Assembly: GCA_041739295.1 (NCBI GenBank)
Contig: JBGSOE010000068.1
Span: 1-28,326, forward strand
Length of the DNA stretch: 28,326 nt
Direction: 5' to 3'
DNA from: JAHJQQ01 sp041739295
GTDB lineage: Bacteria > Pseudomonadota > Gammaproteobacteria > Thiohalobacterales > Thiohalobacteraceae
Shown: in pieces, positions 8,020 to 15,552 of the stretch
How positions within the stretch are numbered: position 1 is the stretch's first letter
How the letters are laid out: every line of letters begins with the position of its first letter
The notes under the pieces: model-generated
What the model was told of the DNA's origin: nothing
Database searches by the model: none
Seen by the model: the letters and a program-made list of their open reading frames with translations, nothing else
Position numbers and translations under genes: made by a program

Positions 8020-8373
8020 GGCGGCCGCCAGCAGCAGATCAGGAATTCCGGTGCTCGCGCCCAGATAGGATGCGATGCGGATGTTCACCTGCGGATATTC
8101 ATCCTGTTTGCCGCGTACCTCATTGGGAATATCGGTGACGACATGGCGGCCGGCGGACAGGAAGTAGGGTAGGACGACAACCTCTGTGGCACCCGCTTGT
8201 ATGCACAGTTCAATACCATCTGGAATAGAGGGTTCGGCCAGCTCCAGAAATGCACAGCGGACAATTGAATAAGATGCGTTAGCGCGTGTTGTGAGTTCGG
8301 CAGTAAGGGTACGCACCTCGTCATTTGATTCGGCACGACGACTACCATGAGCAATGAGTAACAGGGCTTGCAT
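8005..8373 (-). CDS. CbiX/SirB-like chelatase domain protein
   Basis: The 122-residue product is a single-domain CbiX-type protein; relatives insert Co2+ or Fe2+ into sirohydrochlorin for cobalamin or sirohaem synthesis. The N-terminal LLLIAHGSRR carries the active-site histidine. The second motif LPYFLSAGRHVVTDIP carries the other conserved His. The ATG follows a GAGG element. It is convergent with the antiporter (15-base overlap). The metal preference and pathway cannot be assigned without cobalamin or sirohaem genes nearby. It is shorter than SirB and matches the small CbiX form. Confidence 0.88.
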   Translation of the reverse strand: MQALLLIAHGSRRAESNDEVRTLTAELTTRANASYSIVRCAFLELAEPSIPDGIELCIQAGATEVVVLPYFLSAGRHVVTDIPNEVRGKQDEYPQVNIRIASYLGASTGIPDLLLAAASVPA

Positions 8374-8529
8374 GCAAATACCTCAGAACGGTGGTTTGGA
8401 TTTGAATACTAAAGTATCAGTGCGCGCGGTGCACATTCACCGAGGCGTGTAGGTGAAATACCAGATATGGCTATGGGGCCATTGATTAGGTGAACAATCG
8501 CTGAGGAGCCAACTGGACGTGCAAGAAGA

Positions 8530-8566
8530 GGGCGCGACAGGGATTGGACCTGTGAACCTCTCGCCG
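8530..8566 (-). pseudogene. tRNA 3'-end relic, probable distal attachment site
   Basis: On the minus strand this reads as a T-arm and acceptor 3' strand: CACAGGTCCAATCCCTGT followed by CGCGCCC. It matches the 3' half of the intact tRNA-Val at 13525-13599, in the same orientation, with one change in the T loop and small indels further 5'. No anticodon arm, D arm or CCA follows. It could also come from another tRNA with a similar acceptor. Confidence 0.6.
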
Positions 8567-8625
8567 TACATTTTCCTTTTTTATATGGAGAGAGTCCGGA
8601 GTCGCGGCGGTCACTGGAGGAACTG

Positions 8626-8760
8626 ATGCGCACCCAGGGGGTCCGGGTCGACCCTCCGATCGACGTAGGAACCTATTACAACGGTCGTCGGGTGGCGCTG
8701 TATCCGCTGCACTACGATGTACCAACCGTGCGCGTTAGGCCACGCGTAACCGAGCCGTGA
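8626..8760 (+). CDS. Possible 44-residue small protein, unknown
   Basis: An ATG preceded at five bases by GGAGG opens a 44-codon frame rich in Val, Arg, Pro and Tyr, with GTYYNGRRVALYPLHYDVP in the middle. I do not recognise it. The frame stays open upstream into the tRNA relic, so it could instead be the C-terminal stump of a longer, truncated gene. The good ribosome binding site is the only positive evidence. Confidence 0.3.
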   Translation: MRTQGVRVDPPIDVGTYYNGRRVALYPLHYDVPTVRVRPRVTEP

Positions 8761-8777
8761 GATTCTTCACGCAAAAT

Positions 8778-9041
8778 TTACTTACGGGGAAAGCGCAAGG
8801 GGAGGGTATCGGTATATACCGTTGCAACCACAGCCCCCCCTTGTTGCTGGAACGAACAATGGTTCAGGGGATGTCATTCGCGTGAGGCGTAGACTGGCAG
8901 TTGCTGCGCTGAAAATGCCGCCATGTAGCGGTTCAGAACCGTGATGACCTTGTTGCCGTTCGGGACGCCCATTCTGCCGCCAGGCAAAAAATCGATCTGC
9001 ACCCCTAGGATGATCAGTGCATCGCCGTTGCTTGCGCGGAT
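8778..9041 (-). pseudogene. Nicotinamidase (PncA) remnant with in-frame stop
   Basis: A minus-strand frame reads as the first part of nicotinamidase: DALIILGVQIDFLPGG, then VPNGNKVITVLNRY, then LPVYASRE, a TGA at 8876-8874, and HPLNHCSFQQQGG. The family has DALIVVDVQNDFLPGG and ATRDWHPxxHCSF here, so the TGA replaces the conserved Trp codon. The catalytic Asp of VDVQ is Gly. Similarity shifts frame near a seven-C run (8834-8840), and the remaining half of the roughly 200-residue enzyme, with the catalytic Lys and Cys, is missing. No clear start codon remains. The gene would have turned nicotinamide into nicotinic acid for NAD salvage. Confidence 0.75.
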
Positions 9042-9123
9042 TCTTTGTGCGCACCCACAATAGTCATAGCTAACCGCCTTGCGAAATGATCTTCACTCAC
9101 GCCTGCTTATTGTCGTTGCGCGC

Positions 9124-10851
9124 TTATGAAATCGTCTGTCTGAGTAACAGCCGCAATTGTTTGAGCGGTCGGGTATTGAGCACGTCCTGCTTTTCCAGCC
9201 AGCCGCGTCGGGCCTGACCCACGCCATAGGCGAGGTTGTCGAATCCCTGAACGCTGTGTGCGTCGGAGTTGATGGCGACCAGGACTTGCTCGTCCCGGGC
9301 CATCTGGCAGTAGATATCCAGCAGATCCAGACGTTCCGGGTGCGCGTTTAGTTCAAGAAAACAGCCGCGTTCACGGGCTTTGCGAATCAGTCTGAGCATG
9401 TCCACGTCGTACGGCTCACGAGTCTCGATCAGGCGTCCCGTCGGATGCGCCAGAATGGTGAAATGCGGGTGATCCATAGCGCGCAGAATTCGCTCGGTCT
9501 GTTTTGCGCGCGAGAGATTGAACTTGCTGTGCACGGCACCAATCACGAGATCGAGTTCGGAGAGGACGTCGTCGGGAAGATCGAGTTGGCCATCCTCGAG
9601 GATATCCACTTCCACGCCCTTCAGCAGCGTGATGCCCTTTAGCTCATTGTTCAGTTTGTCGATGTCGTGCATCTGCTTGCGTAACCGCTGCGGATCCAGT
9701 CCATGCGCCACCGTCAGCCGGCGCGAATGTTCCGTGATGGCAAGGTATTCAAAATTCCGGCGGCGTCCACCTTCAGCCATTTCGCGCAGGCTGTTGTGAC
9801 CGTCGCTGGCCTGGGTGTGGGCATGCAGATCCCCTTTGAGGTCGGTGTATTCCACTAACGCGGGAAGCTTGCCGACGCGGGCGGCTTCGATCTCGCCGCG
9901 GTTTTCGCGCAGCTCCGGCGGTATCCACGGCAGACCGATCGTGCGATACACGGATTCCTCGGTGTCGCCAGCAATGCGCTTCGCACCATCGAACACACCG
10001 TATTCGCTGATCTTGAGCTTGCGTTCCCGGGCGAGTCGACGGATTTCGATGTTATGTGCCTTGGCGCCGGTGAAATACAGCAACGCAGCGCCGAAGCAGA
10101 TCGCATTAACCACACGGACATCCACCTGCAAGCCGGATTTGAGGATGACCGTGGCGCGTGTTGAACCCTTAGCCGCAACCTCGTCGATCTCATCATAGGC
10201 AACGAGGTGATTCATTACCTGGTTCGCATCGCCGGCCGTCACCAGGATATCGATATCGCCCACAGTCTCCTGGCAGCGGCGATAACTCCCGGCAAGTACC
10301 ACCTGTTTGACGCCCGGCGCCTTTTCCAGATAACTGCGCAACGGATCGGCGTATTGGGCGGCTACCGCCAGTTTGATGCGCTTCTGTTCGGTGACGTGTG
10401 TCGAGACGGATTCCAGAATGAGCTGTTCGGTTTTTGGACCGAAGCCCGGTAATGCCCGAATGCGTCCGCCATGCGCGGCGCGCGCGAGCTGTTCGAGTGT
10501 ATGCACATCGAGTTCGTGGTAGAGGGTGCGCACGCGCTTTGGACCTAAACCGCGAATTTTCAACAGCTCCGTGACGGTTGGCGGGGTATTCTTGCGTAGT
10601 CGCTCAAGAAACTGGCACTTGCCGGTCTCGACGATCTCTTTGATCTTGGCAGCCAGGTCAGCGCCGATGCCGGGCAATTCGGTAAGGTCTTCACCCTTCG
10701 CGAGCAGATCCACCGCCGCCACGCCCATGCCTTGTAACTGACGTGCGGCATTACGATAGGCGCGCACGCGGAAAGGGTTGGCATTCTCGATGTCGAGGAG
10801 GTCGGCGATTTCTTCGAAGGCAGTGGCGATATCGGCGTTGTGAACAGGCAT
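9124..10851 (-). CDS. polX: PolX: family X DNA polymerase with PHP exonuclease domain
   Basis: The 575-residue product matches the full length of bacterial PolX, a gap-filling repair polymerase with 3'-5' exonuclease activity. The N-terminal 8-kDa-like and HhH region includes ELPGIGADLAAKIKEI and IRGLGPKRVRTLYHEL. The polymerase active site has GSYRRCQETVGDIDILV, with the DxD pair, and the third Asp in LQVDVRVV. The C-terminal PHP domain shows DLHAHTQASDG, ITEHS, GVEVDIL, HSKF, LAHPTGR and NSDAHS metal-binding motifs. The start is the first ATG; its ribosome binding site is weak. PolX is patchy in gammaproteobacteria, which fits its place in a suspected island. Confidence 0.94.
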   Translation of the reverse strand: MPVHNADIATAFEEIADLLDIENANPFRVRAYRNAARQLQGMGVAAVDLLAKGEDLTELPGIGADLAAKIKEIVETGKCQFLERLRKNTPPTVTELLKIRGLGPKRVRTLYHELDVHTLEQLARAAHGGRIRALPGFGPKTEQLILESVSTHVTEQKRIKLAVAAQYADPLRSYLEKAPGVKQVVLAGSYRRCQETVGDIDILVTAGDANQVMNHLVAYDEIDEVAAKGSTRATVILKSGLQVDVRVVNAICFGAALLYFTGAKAHNIEIRRLARERKLKISEYGVFDGAKRIAGDTEESVYRTIGLPWIPPELRENRGEIEAARVGKLPALVEYTDLKGDLHAHTQASDGHNSLREMAEGGRRRNFEYLAITEHSRRLTVAHGLDPQRLRKQMHDIDKLNNELKGITLLKGVEVDILEDGQLDLPDDVLSELDLVIGAVHSKFNLSRAKQTERILRAMDHPHFTILAHPTGRLIETREPYDVDMLRLIRKARERGCFLELNAHPERLDLLDIYCQMARDEQVLVAINSDAHSVQGFDNLAYGVGQARRGWLEKQDVLNTRPLKQLRLLLRQTIS

Positions 10852-10920
10852 GATCGGTTGCTTCGCTGTGTGGGTTCGGGTTCGAAGAGCAACAGTAGAG
10901 GGCAGTGTTGCGAAGCAGAC

Positions 10921-11085
10921 TTATTCAGCCTTACGCTCCAGCGTGATGCCGACCAACTCCAGAACCACACCCAAGGCAATCAGCAGCGCACCCTGCCAGA
11001 CCTCCGGAGCGAGATACATCAGGATCGCACCCAGCAAAATCATGATCATTGCACCAGCGCGCCGGACACGTGGATTCCGTAACAT
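10921..11085 (-). CDS. Small two-helix membrane protein (54 residues)
   Basis: The ATG at 11085 is preceded by GAGGGAAG. The product starts with a basic segment (LRNPRVRRAG). Two hydrophobic stretches follow, AMIMILLGAILMYLA and GALLIALGVVLELVGI, with a Pro-Glu turn between them, and the end is charged (LERKAE). I do not recognise a named family. It lies 69 bases upstream of polX on the same strand and may share its transcript. Confidence 0.65.
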   Translation of the reverse strand: MLRNPRVRRAGAMIMILLGAILMYLAPEVWQGALLIALGVVLELVGITLERKAE

Positions 11086-11491
11086 TATTGCTTCCCTCTG
11101 CTAACCTTACTTAAGTATAGGTTAGTAACGGATTTTCGGCCGGTATGCACGGCGATATATCAAATCGGGTGAATGCGTTGACTATTGTTGGGATCGGCCT
11201 TGGTATCTCCAGCTGGTTAATGATCAGCAGATTAATCTGGTGCGCCAATGAGTAGGGAGACGTCCTGAAACAGGCGTGCGAACGTGGACGCCGTACACAG
11301 TGGATTGCCTGGAAGAGGGACTCATGCAGTTGGGTCATTCCTATGCGGATTAAGGCGATGGTGATTACACCATCCATGTGTCAGTTGTAAGCCCTGCATC
11401 GGCCAATGCGTAACTGTCAGATTGTGTTCATAGTGTTCCGCAAAGCACTCAGCGATCGCCGCACTACAGTCGACCGGACAGGAAATGCAAA
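11086..11491. other. Intergenic region upstream of ahcY with a weak promoter candidate
   Basis: About 400 bases hold no gene I can support. TTGACT (11178-11183) and TGGTAT (11201-11206), separated by 17 bases, make a plausible sigma-70 promoter on the plus strand, but it is nearly 290 bases before ahcY. I looked for an S-adenosylhomocysteine riboswitch before ahcY and did not see its conserved core. Confidence 0.3.
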
Positions 11492-12760
11492 ATGACAAAT
11501 ACCATGCGTTCCGACATTATAGATATTGGATTGGCGGGCCAAGGTCAGGCGCGCATCGACTGGGCCTTGCACGAAATGCCTGTGGTGCGTGAACTCGGTG
11601 CGCGCTTCAATCAGGAACGTCCGCTGGCAGGTATTCGCATCAGTGGCTGCCTGCACATCACCACCGAAACCGCCAACCTGGCACGCGTGCTGAAGACGGC
11701 AGGCGCGGAGGTTGTGCTCTGTGCCAGTAATCCACTCAGCACGCAGGACGATGTGGCGGCAGCGTTGGTTGATCGTTATGGGATACCTGTCTTCGCCATT
11801 CGCGGCGAATCGACGGAAACCTATTATCAGCATATCAGTGCGGCGCTTGATCATCGTCCTGCCATCACAATGGATGATGGCGCCGACCTGGTGAGTGAGA
11901 TCCACAAACAGCGCCATGATCTGATCGCAAACATGCTGGGTGGCACGGAAGAAACCACCACAGGCGTCATCCGTCTGCGCGCCATGGCCCGGCAGGGCGC
12001 GCTGAAATATCCGGTCATCGCGGTGAACGACGCGATGACCAAACATCTGTTCGATAACCGCTATGGTACGGGCCAGAGCACCTTGGACGGAGTGATCCGC
12101 GCTACCAATATTCTGCTGGCGGGCAAGACCTTCACGGTGGTCGGCTATGGTTGGTGTGGGCGTGGCATTGCGCAGCGCGCCAAGGGCTTGGGTGCCCATG
12201 TCGTGGTGACCGAAGTCGAACCGCTGAAGGCATTAGAGGCGCTGATGGATGGCTTCAGAGTCATGCCGCTGATCGAAGCCGCTAGGCTGTCGGACTTCAT
12301 TGTGACGGCGACAGGGGATAAACACGTCGTCGACCAAGTGCACATGCAGGTGATGAAGGATGGCTGCGTGCTGGCGAACTCGGGTCACTTCAATGTCGAA
12401 ATCAATATCCCCGCATTGGAAAGCATGGCGGTTGCCAAACAACGGCCGCGTGCATCAGTGGATGAATACATCCTGACGGACGGCCGGCGCATTCGGCTGC
12501 TGGCCGAAGGCCGCCTGGTGAATCTCGCGGCCGCGGAAGGCCATCCGTCGGCAGTCATGGATATGAGTTTTGCCAATCAGTTTCTGTGTGCGGTTTATCT
12601 GGCGCGCGGTAAGGAGACATTGGGTAACCGTGTGCATGGCGTGCCCGTCGAAATCGATCAGGAAGTCGCGCGGCTGAAGCTGGCGGCCATGGCAGTTGAG
12701 ATCGATACGCTGAGTGAAGAACAGGCCAGCTATCTGGCTTCTTGGCAGGAAGGCACCTGA
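11492..12760 (+). CDS. ahcY: Adenosylhomocysteinase, short (archaeal/Thermotoga-like) form
   Basis: The enzyme splits S-adenosylhomocysteine into adenosine and homocysteine, removing the inhibitor left by methyltransferases. The protein is 422 residues. The usual proteobacterial form is about 465-470 with an extra insert, so this is the compact type common in archaea and some other bacteria. Visible motifs are SGCLHITTETANL (substrate site), DDGADLV, the ETTTGVIRL loop, the NAD-binding GYGWCGRG (from about 218), VTEVEPLKALEA and NLAAAEGHPS. The start has AGGAAA upstream. No metK or metF gene is beside it. The atypical subtype and island location together suggest horizontal origin. Confidence 0.93.
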   Translation: MTNTMRSDIIDIGLAGQGQARIDWALHEMPVVRELGARFNQERPLAGIRISGCLHITTETANLARVLKTAGAEVVLCASNPLSTQDDVAAALVDRYGIPVFAIRGESTETYYQHISAALDHRPAITMDDGADLVSEIHKQRHDLIANMLGGTEETTTGVIRLRAMARQGALKYPVIAVNDAMTKHLFDNRYGTGQSTLDGVIRATNILLAGKTFTVVGYGWCGRGIAQRAKGLGAHVVVTEVEPLKALEALMDGFRVMPLIEAARLSDFIVTATGDKHVVDQVHMQVMKDGCVLANSGHFNVEINIPALESMAVAKQRPRASVDEYILTDGRRIRLLAEGRLVNLAAAEGHPSAVMDMSFANQFLCAVYLARGKETLGNRVHGVPVEIDQEVARLKLAAMAVEIDTLSEEQASYLASWQEGT

Positions 12761-12845
12761 TTGCATTTATCTGGCAAAGGAAGCCGTGATTCATTTTTCA
12801 TCGGAATTACCCTGCTGGTTTAGGATTGGACTCTAAATCGCTGTG

Positions 12846-13127
12846 CTACTCAATTACGGGGGGACGTCGGTTCACCAGCGTCACATCAAATTTTAACGTG
12901 GCTGAATTAATGTTTTTTCCACTCACACTCGATACATCAAACATAATGAAACTATTAGTGGGTCCATAGTCCAGCACTCTCAGTTCGCTAGCACTGCCAT
13001 AAGTGTTGCTTGGCTTGGCGCCATTGGTTTACGTATCTTGTGTCGCTGGGAAAATATCCGCGTTGGCAGCTCCAAATACTAGGCAGAGTGTGCAGACGCT
13101 TACTGCTTGCATTAGACGTGATTTCAT
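12846..13127 (-). pseudogene. Secreted DNRLRE/CBM96-like protein remnant
   Basis: From an ATG at 13127 with AGGGGAAG before it, the frame encodes a signal peptide (ending VFGAANA) and DIFPATQDT. A TAA comes next, and the same frame continues TNGAKPSNTYGSASELRV, then LDYGPTNSFIMFDVSSV and SATLKFDVTLV, before a TAG at 12846. The first part matches the start of DNRLRE (CBM96-like) domains, where a Tyr usually sits at the TAA position (DTYV-N). The domain is also cut short, at about 94 codons in all. It was probably a surface or extracellular polysaccharide-binding protein and is now inactive. The rest of 12761-13229 shows nothing else. Confidence 0.65.
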
Positions 13128-13229
13128 ACGCTTCCCCTTGCTGAGGCTGGACTCGCACCCTCATGAAGGTGGTGCGTATATTGTTTTAAATGAGCTAGCG
13201 ATACCGCCGCAATCGGTTTGCGTTGTCGG

Positions 13230-13358
13230 CTATTCGTGGGTAGGACCATTAGTTATTGCTAAAGTAGCTTTGTTCCTAAAGGACTTAGTAAGAGTGGGGT
13301 AGCCTAATTTGCGAATCTGTACGTGATAGGAATTGCTGCGTTTACGAATGGTAGCCAT
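13230..13358 (-). pseudogene. Tyrosine-type phage integrase N-terminal stump
   Basis: The ATG at 13358 begins MATIRKRSNSYHVQIRKLGY, then PTLTKSFRNKATLA, the standard N-terminal arm-binding start of tyrosine integrases found next to tRNA genes. Similarity ends after about 34 residues and the frame closes at 42. The catalytic domain is absent. It points away from tRNA-Val, as expected for an island integrase at its attachment site. Confidence 0.75.
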
Positions 13359-13373
13359 TGAGCCATCCTCAGT

Positions 13374-13440
13374 TAGCTCAGCGGGAGAGCAATGAACTTT
13401 GTTCGCAAAGTTCGATCGCTTCTTCAGAAGCATCGCCTTC
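13374..13440 (+). pseudogene. tRNA-Val-like 5' half interrupted by two hairpins
   Basis: TAGCTCAGCGGGAGAGC (13374-13390) equals the D-arm region of the tRNA-Val at 13525-13599, but on the opposite strand. About 41 bases then intervene, followed by ATCGCCTTC, the next bases of the same tRNA. The insert contains two perfect inverted repeats: GAACTTTG-TTCG-CAAAGTTC (13394-13413) and GCTTCT-TC-AGAAGC (13418-13431). There is no matching 3' half, so it cannot be a working tRNA. Confidence 0.6.
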
Positions 13441-13459
13441 CACGCCTGACACATCAAAA

Positions 13460-13479
13460 TGTGCCAATAGTGTGCCAAT
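13460..13479. repeat. Paired TGTGCCAAT direct repeats
   Basis: TGTGCCAAT occurs at 13460-13468 and 13471-13479, one helical turn apart, between the integrase stump and tRNA-Val. Short direct repeats of this kind next to an attachment site can be integrase arm-type sites; that role is inferred. Confidence 0.45.
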
Positions 13480-13524
13480 GAGGATTTCTAGTTAGATTAG
13501 GCTAGTGTAAGCGCCTGACAAATA

Positions 13525-13599
13525 TGGTGGGCGCGACAGGGATTGAACCTGTGACCCCCGCCGTGTGAAGGCGATGCTCTCCCGCTGAGCTACGCGCCC
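13525..13599 (-). tRNA. tRNA-Val (anticodon CAC)
   Basis: Read on the minus strand, a 75-base cloverleaf is complete. It has acceptor GGGCGCG/CGCGCCC, a D arm with GCTC/GAGC, anticodon stem TCGCC/GGCGG with loop TTCACAC (anticodon CAC at 13567-13565), T arm CACAGG-TTCAATC-CCTGT, discriminator A and encoded CCA (13527-13525). It decodes GUG. It appears to have been the target of the neighbouring decayed island and remains intact. Confidence 0.95.
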
Positions 13600-13714
13600 A
13601 TATTTGCGCTGCGTTCGGACTCTATTACTTGATCCCGCTGTAGATGGCCTGTTGCGGGAAGTCGGCATTCTAGGGCTGTGGCCGGATTGGGTCAACGCTA
13701 GAAAGGTGTGGGTG

Positions 13715-13885
13715 CAGGGCAAATTTGTTCTCAGCTGAACGACGTAGGTCGGGTTAGCAGCCTCATCGCGTAACCCGACGCCGGTGCTTGGAAATGTCGG
13801 GTTACGCTAACGCTAACCCGACCTACGCCCCTTGCTTGGCAGGCACGGTAATTCAACGAGTTAGCGTTAGAACAAATTTGCCCTG
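13715..13885. repeat. 171-bp nested inverted-repeat element
   Basis: Outer 17-bp arms CAGGGCAAATTTGTTCT (13715-13731) and its complement (13869-13885) are perfect. Inside lies a second palindrome, CGTAGGTCGGGTTAGC (13743-13758) with its complement (13812-13827). Inside that is a third, GCGTAACCCGAC (13768-13779) with its complement (13796-13807). The inner part is the common 'GTAGGTCGGGTTAGCG' intergenic repeat. The outer arms suggest a MITE-like unit or insertion of one repeat into another. No coding capacity. Confidence 0.75.
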
Positions 13886-13899
13886 GGTATGGGTGGTGC

Positions 13900-14007
13900 C
13901 TAACAGTTGCCGTAACGGCGGCAGTTGCTTATTGCCCAGTAGATTGCTGCGATAGAGGCGATTACTAAAACCAGCCCTGCAAACGTCAATGCATCAAGGA
14001 ACATCAT
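13900..14007 (-). CDS. Possible 35-residue single-pass membrane protein
   Basis: A tandem ATG at 14007/14004 opens MMFLDALTFAGLVLVIAS, continuing as a hydrophobic helix (IAAIYWAI) and ending in a basic, cysteine-containing tail SNCRRYGNC. An AGGA lies upstream at a rather long distance. The composition is typical of small membrane proteins, but no family is recognised. It lies 118 bases downstream of the sigma-54 activator gene on the same strand. Confidence 0.4.
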   Translation of the reverse strand: MMFLDALTFAGLVLVIASIAAIYWAISNCRRYGNC

Positions 14008-14125
14008 AATGCCGGTAATCCTATGTCACTAAGCTGGCCTTAATATTAGTTAATTAGGAATATCTTATCAAGCTTGCTGTGCCTAATACCTTATATCTTA
14101 TTGTTATTATTATGAATATATAATC

Positions 14126-15460
14126 CTAAGTGAATCCTAGACGGTTCATCCGGCGCCAAAGCGTGCTGCGATCGATCCCTAAGGCGCGTGCGGCCTCAAC
14201 GCGGTTGCCATGGGCCGCAATGAGCGCATTCTCGATTTCAGTGCGTTGTTGCTCCAATTGATCATCCTCATTCAGATGGCCATTGGTGTATTTGCGGATA
14301 TCCGAGGGTAGGCAGGCTGGAGTCACCTGGCCGTTTCTGGCGAGGATCATGCCGTGCTCCACGGCATTCGCCAGTTCACGTACATTGCCGGGCCAGGGGT
14401 AGTCCATCATCTGTCGCATGGCCTCTTCCGAGCATTGAATATTGTCAGGATAACCACGACTGATCAGACCATCGCAGATATGCCGAATCAGTAGCGGTAT
14501 GTCGCCAATGCGTTCGCGAAGTGCCGGTACATCAATGGGAATCACGGCCAGGCGGTAATAGAGATCAGCGCGAAATTCGCCGGCATCCACCATCTCGCGC
14601 AGATTCTGATTGGTGGCGGCGATGATGCGCACGTTCACCTCGATATTCTTATCCGCTCCCACCATCTGGAAGCATTGCTCATCCAGAGCCTTGAGTAATT
14701 TTGGTTGCAGGTGCAGAGGAATCTCGCTGATTTCATCGAGGAACAGGGTGCCACCATTCGCTGCTTGGAAACGGCCGGCACGGTCATTCACGGCACCGGT
14801 AAAAGCCCCTCTCACGTGACCGAATAATTCTGACTCAAGCAGGCTATCCGGGATGGCTGCACAGTTGACCTCAACCAGTGGTCCGTGCGCGCAGTTGCTC
14901 TTTTTATGGATCATACGTGCAAGCAGGGTTTTGCCGGTGCCGGATTCACCTTGCAACAGGATGGATGCCCGCGTCGGTGCAACCTGTTCGATGGTGTTGG
15001 TGATCTCGTACATCTGCGGCGCCTGGGTAATCAGTCCGCTGTTTAGATTGTTCTGGAAGACCGCTTCAAGCTTACGCCGTTCAGTGATATCGGTGAGGAC
15101 CAGCAATCTGGTTTGTGCAAGGCCGCCCGGTAGTGTGAGCGTGGTGGTATTGAATTCCACGAAGCGTGTGATGCCGTCGCAGTTCACGCGCTGTTCAAAT
15201 TTTAATGCCCCGATCGAAGGCCGTGCGGCCGCATCAATATCGCCAGCATCGATGGCGGCGCGCAGAATCGATTTAGGAAGATTAACGCCGGTATTTTCCT
15301 TGATGTCTCGAATTGACGTAAAGCTTTCCACACCCATCAAACGACAGGCGGCCTGATTGTTGTAAAGAACCTTACCGTGTCTGTCGGTGATGATAACGCC
15401 TTCATGGATGCGCGATACAACGGCGTCCATCAGAGGTGTCAGCTGCGCGAGTGCATCCAT
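14126..15460 (-). CDS. PAS-containing sigma-54-dependent activator (NtrC/Fis family)
   Basis: The 444-residue product is an enhancer-binding protein that activates RNA polymerase carrying sigma-54. A PAS sensor (about 10-130) begins RIHEGVIITDRHGKVLYNN. The AAA+ domain (about 145-380) has Walker A GESGTGKT, the sigma-54 contact motif GAFTGA, Walker B GGTLFLDEI and the NVREL sensor region. A Fis-type helix-turn-helix ends the protein (NRVEAARALGIDRSTLWRRM). There is no receiver domain, so the signal is probably sensed by the PAS domain. The ATG follows AGAGGA. It is divergent from the RND cluster, whose promoter is of the sigma-54 type, so it is the likely activator of that cluster. Confidence 0.93.
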   Translation of the reverse strand: MDALAQLTPLMDAVVSRIHEGVIITDRHGKVLYNNQAACRLMGVESFTSIRDIKENTGVNLPKSILRAAIDAGDIDAAARPSIGALKFEQRVNCDGITRFVEFNTTTLTLPGGLAQTRLLVLTDITERRKLEAVFQNNLNSGLITQAPQMYEITNTIEQVAPTRASILLQGESGTGKTLLARMIHKKSNCAHGPLVEVNCAAIPDSLLESELFGHVRGAFTGAVNDRAGRFQAANGGTLFLDEISEIPLHLQPKLLKALDEQCFQMVGADKNIEVNVRIIAATNQNLREMVDAGEFRADLYYRLAVIPIDVPALRERIGDIPLLIRHICDGLISRGYPDNIQCSEEAMRQMMDYPWPGNVRELANAVEHGMILARNGQVTPACLPSDIRKYTNGHLNEDDQLEQQRTEIENALIAAHGNRVEAARALGIDRSTLWRRMNRLGFT

Positions 15461-15552
15461 ATGTTCCTCTGAGATCTTAACGATCTGAATACAGGCTCAG
15501 ATCTGAATGGCGCTTAACTTAAGCACAAAACCAAAAGAACTGGCAACGAAAT

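Larger units (their letters stand above)
8530..13599. mobile_element. Probable decayed integrative island at tRNA-Val
   Basis: The interval has the layout of a tRNA-targeted island: intact tRNA-Val at one end, an integrase stump pointing away from it (13230-13358), short direct repeats beside it, and a direct repeat of the tRNA 3' end about 5 kb away (8530-8566). Cargo includes PolX, a small membrane protein, a short-form AhcY and two pseudogenes. The boundaries are inferred; the repeat is short and imperfect. Confidence 0.45.

Noticed and set aside
8782..9060. A 92-codon minus-strand frame
   Set aside because: The true signal is in the neighbouring frame, which reads as a broken nicotinamidase. 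This frame is Arg/Pro-rich with no similarity.
11086..11491. S-adenosylhomocysteine riboswitch upstream of ahcY
   Set aside because: The conserved core of the SAH riboswitch was not seen in the 400 bases before the gene.
11417..12199. A 260-codon minus-strand frame
   Set aside because: It overlaps ahcY, which is unmistakable, and matches nothing.
13394..13413. GAACTTTG-TTCG-CAAAGTTC hairpin as an intrinsic terminator
   Set aside because: It has no following T-run and no gene ends beside it; it sits within a broken tRNA sequence.
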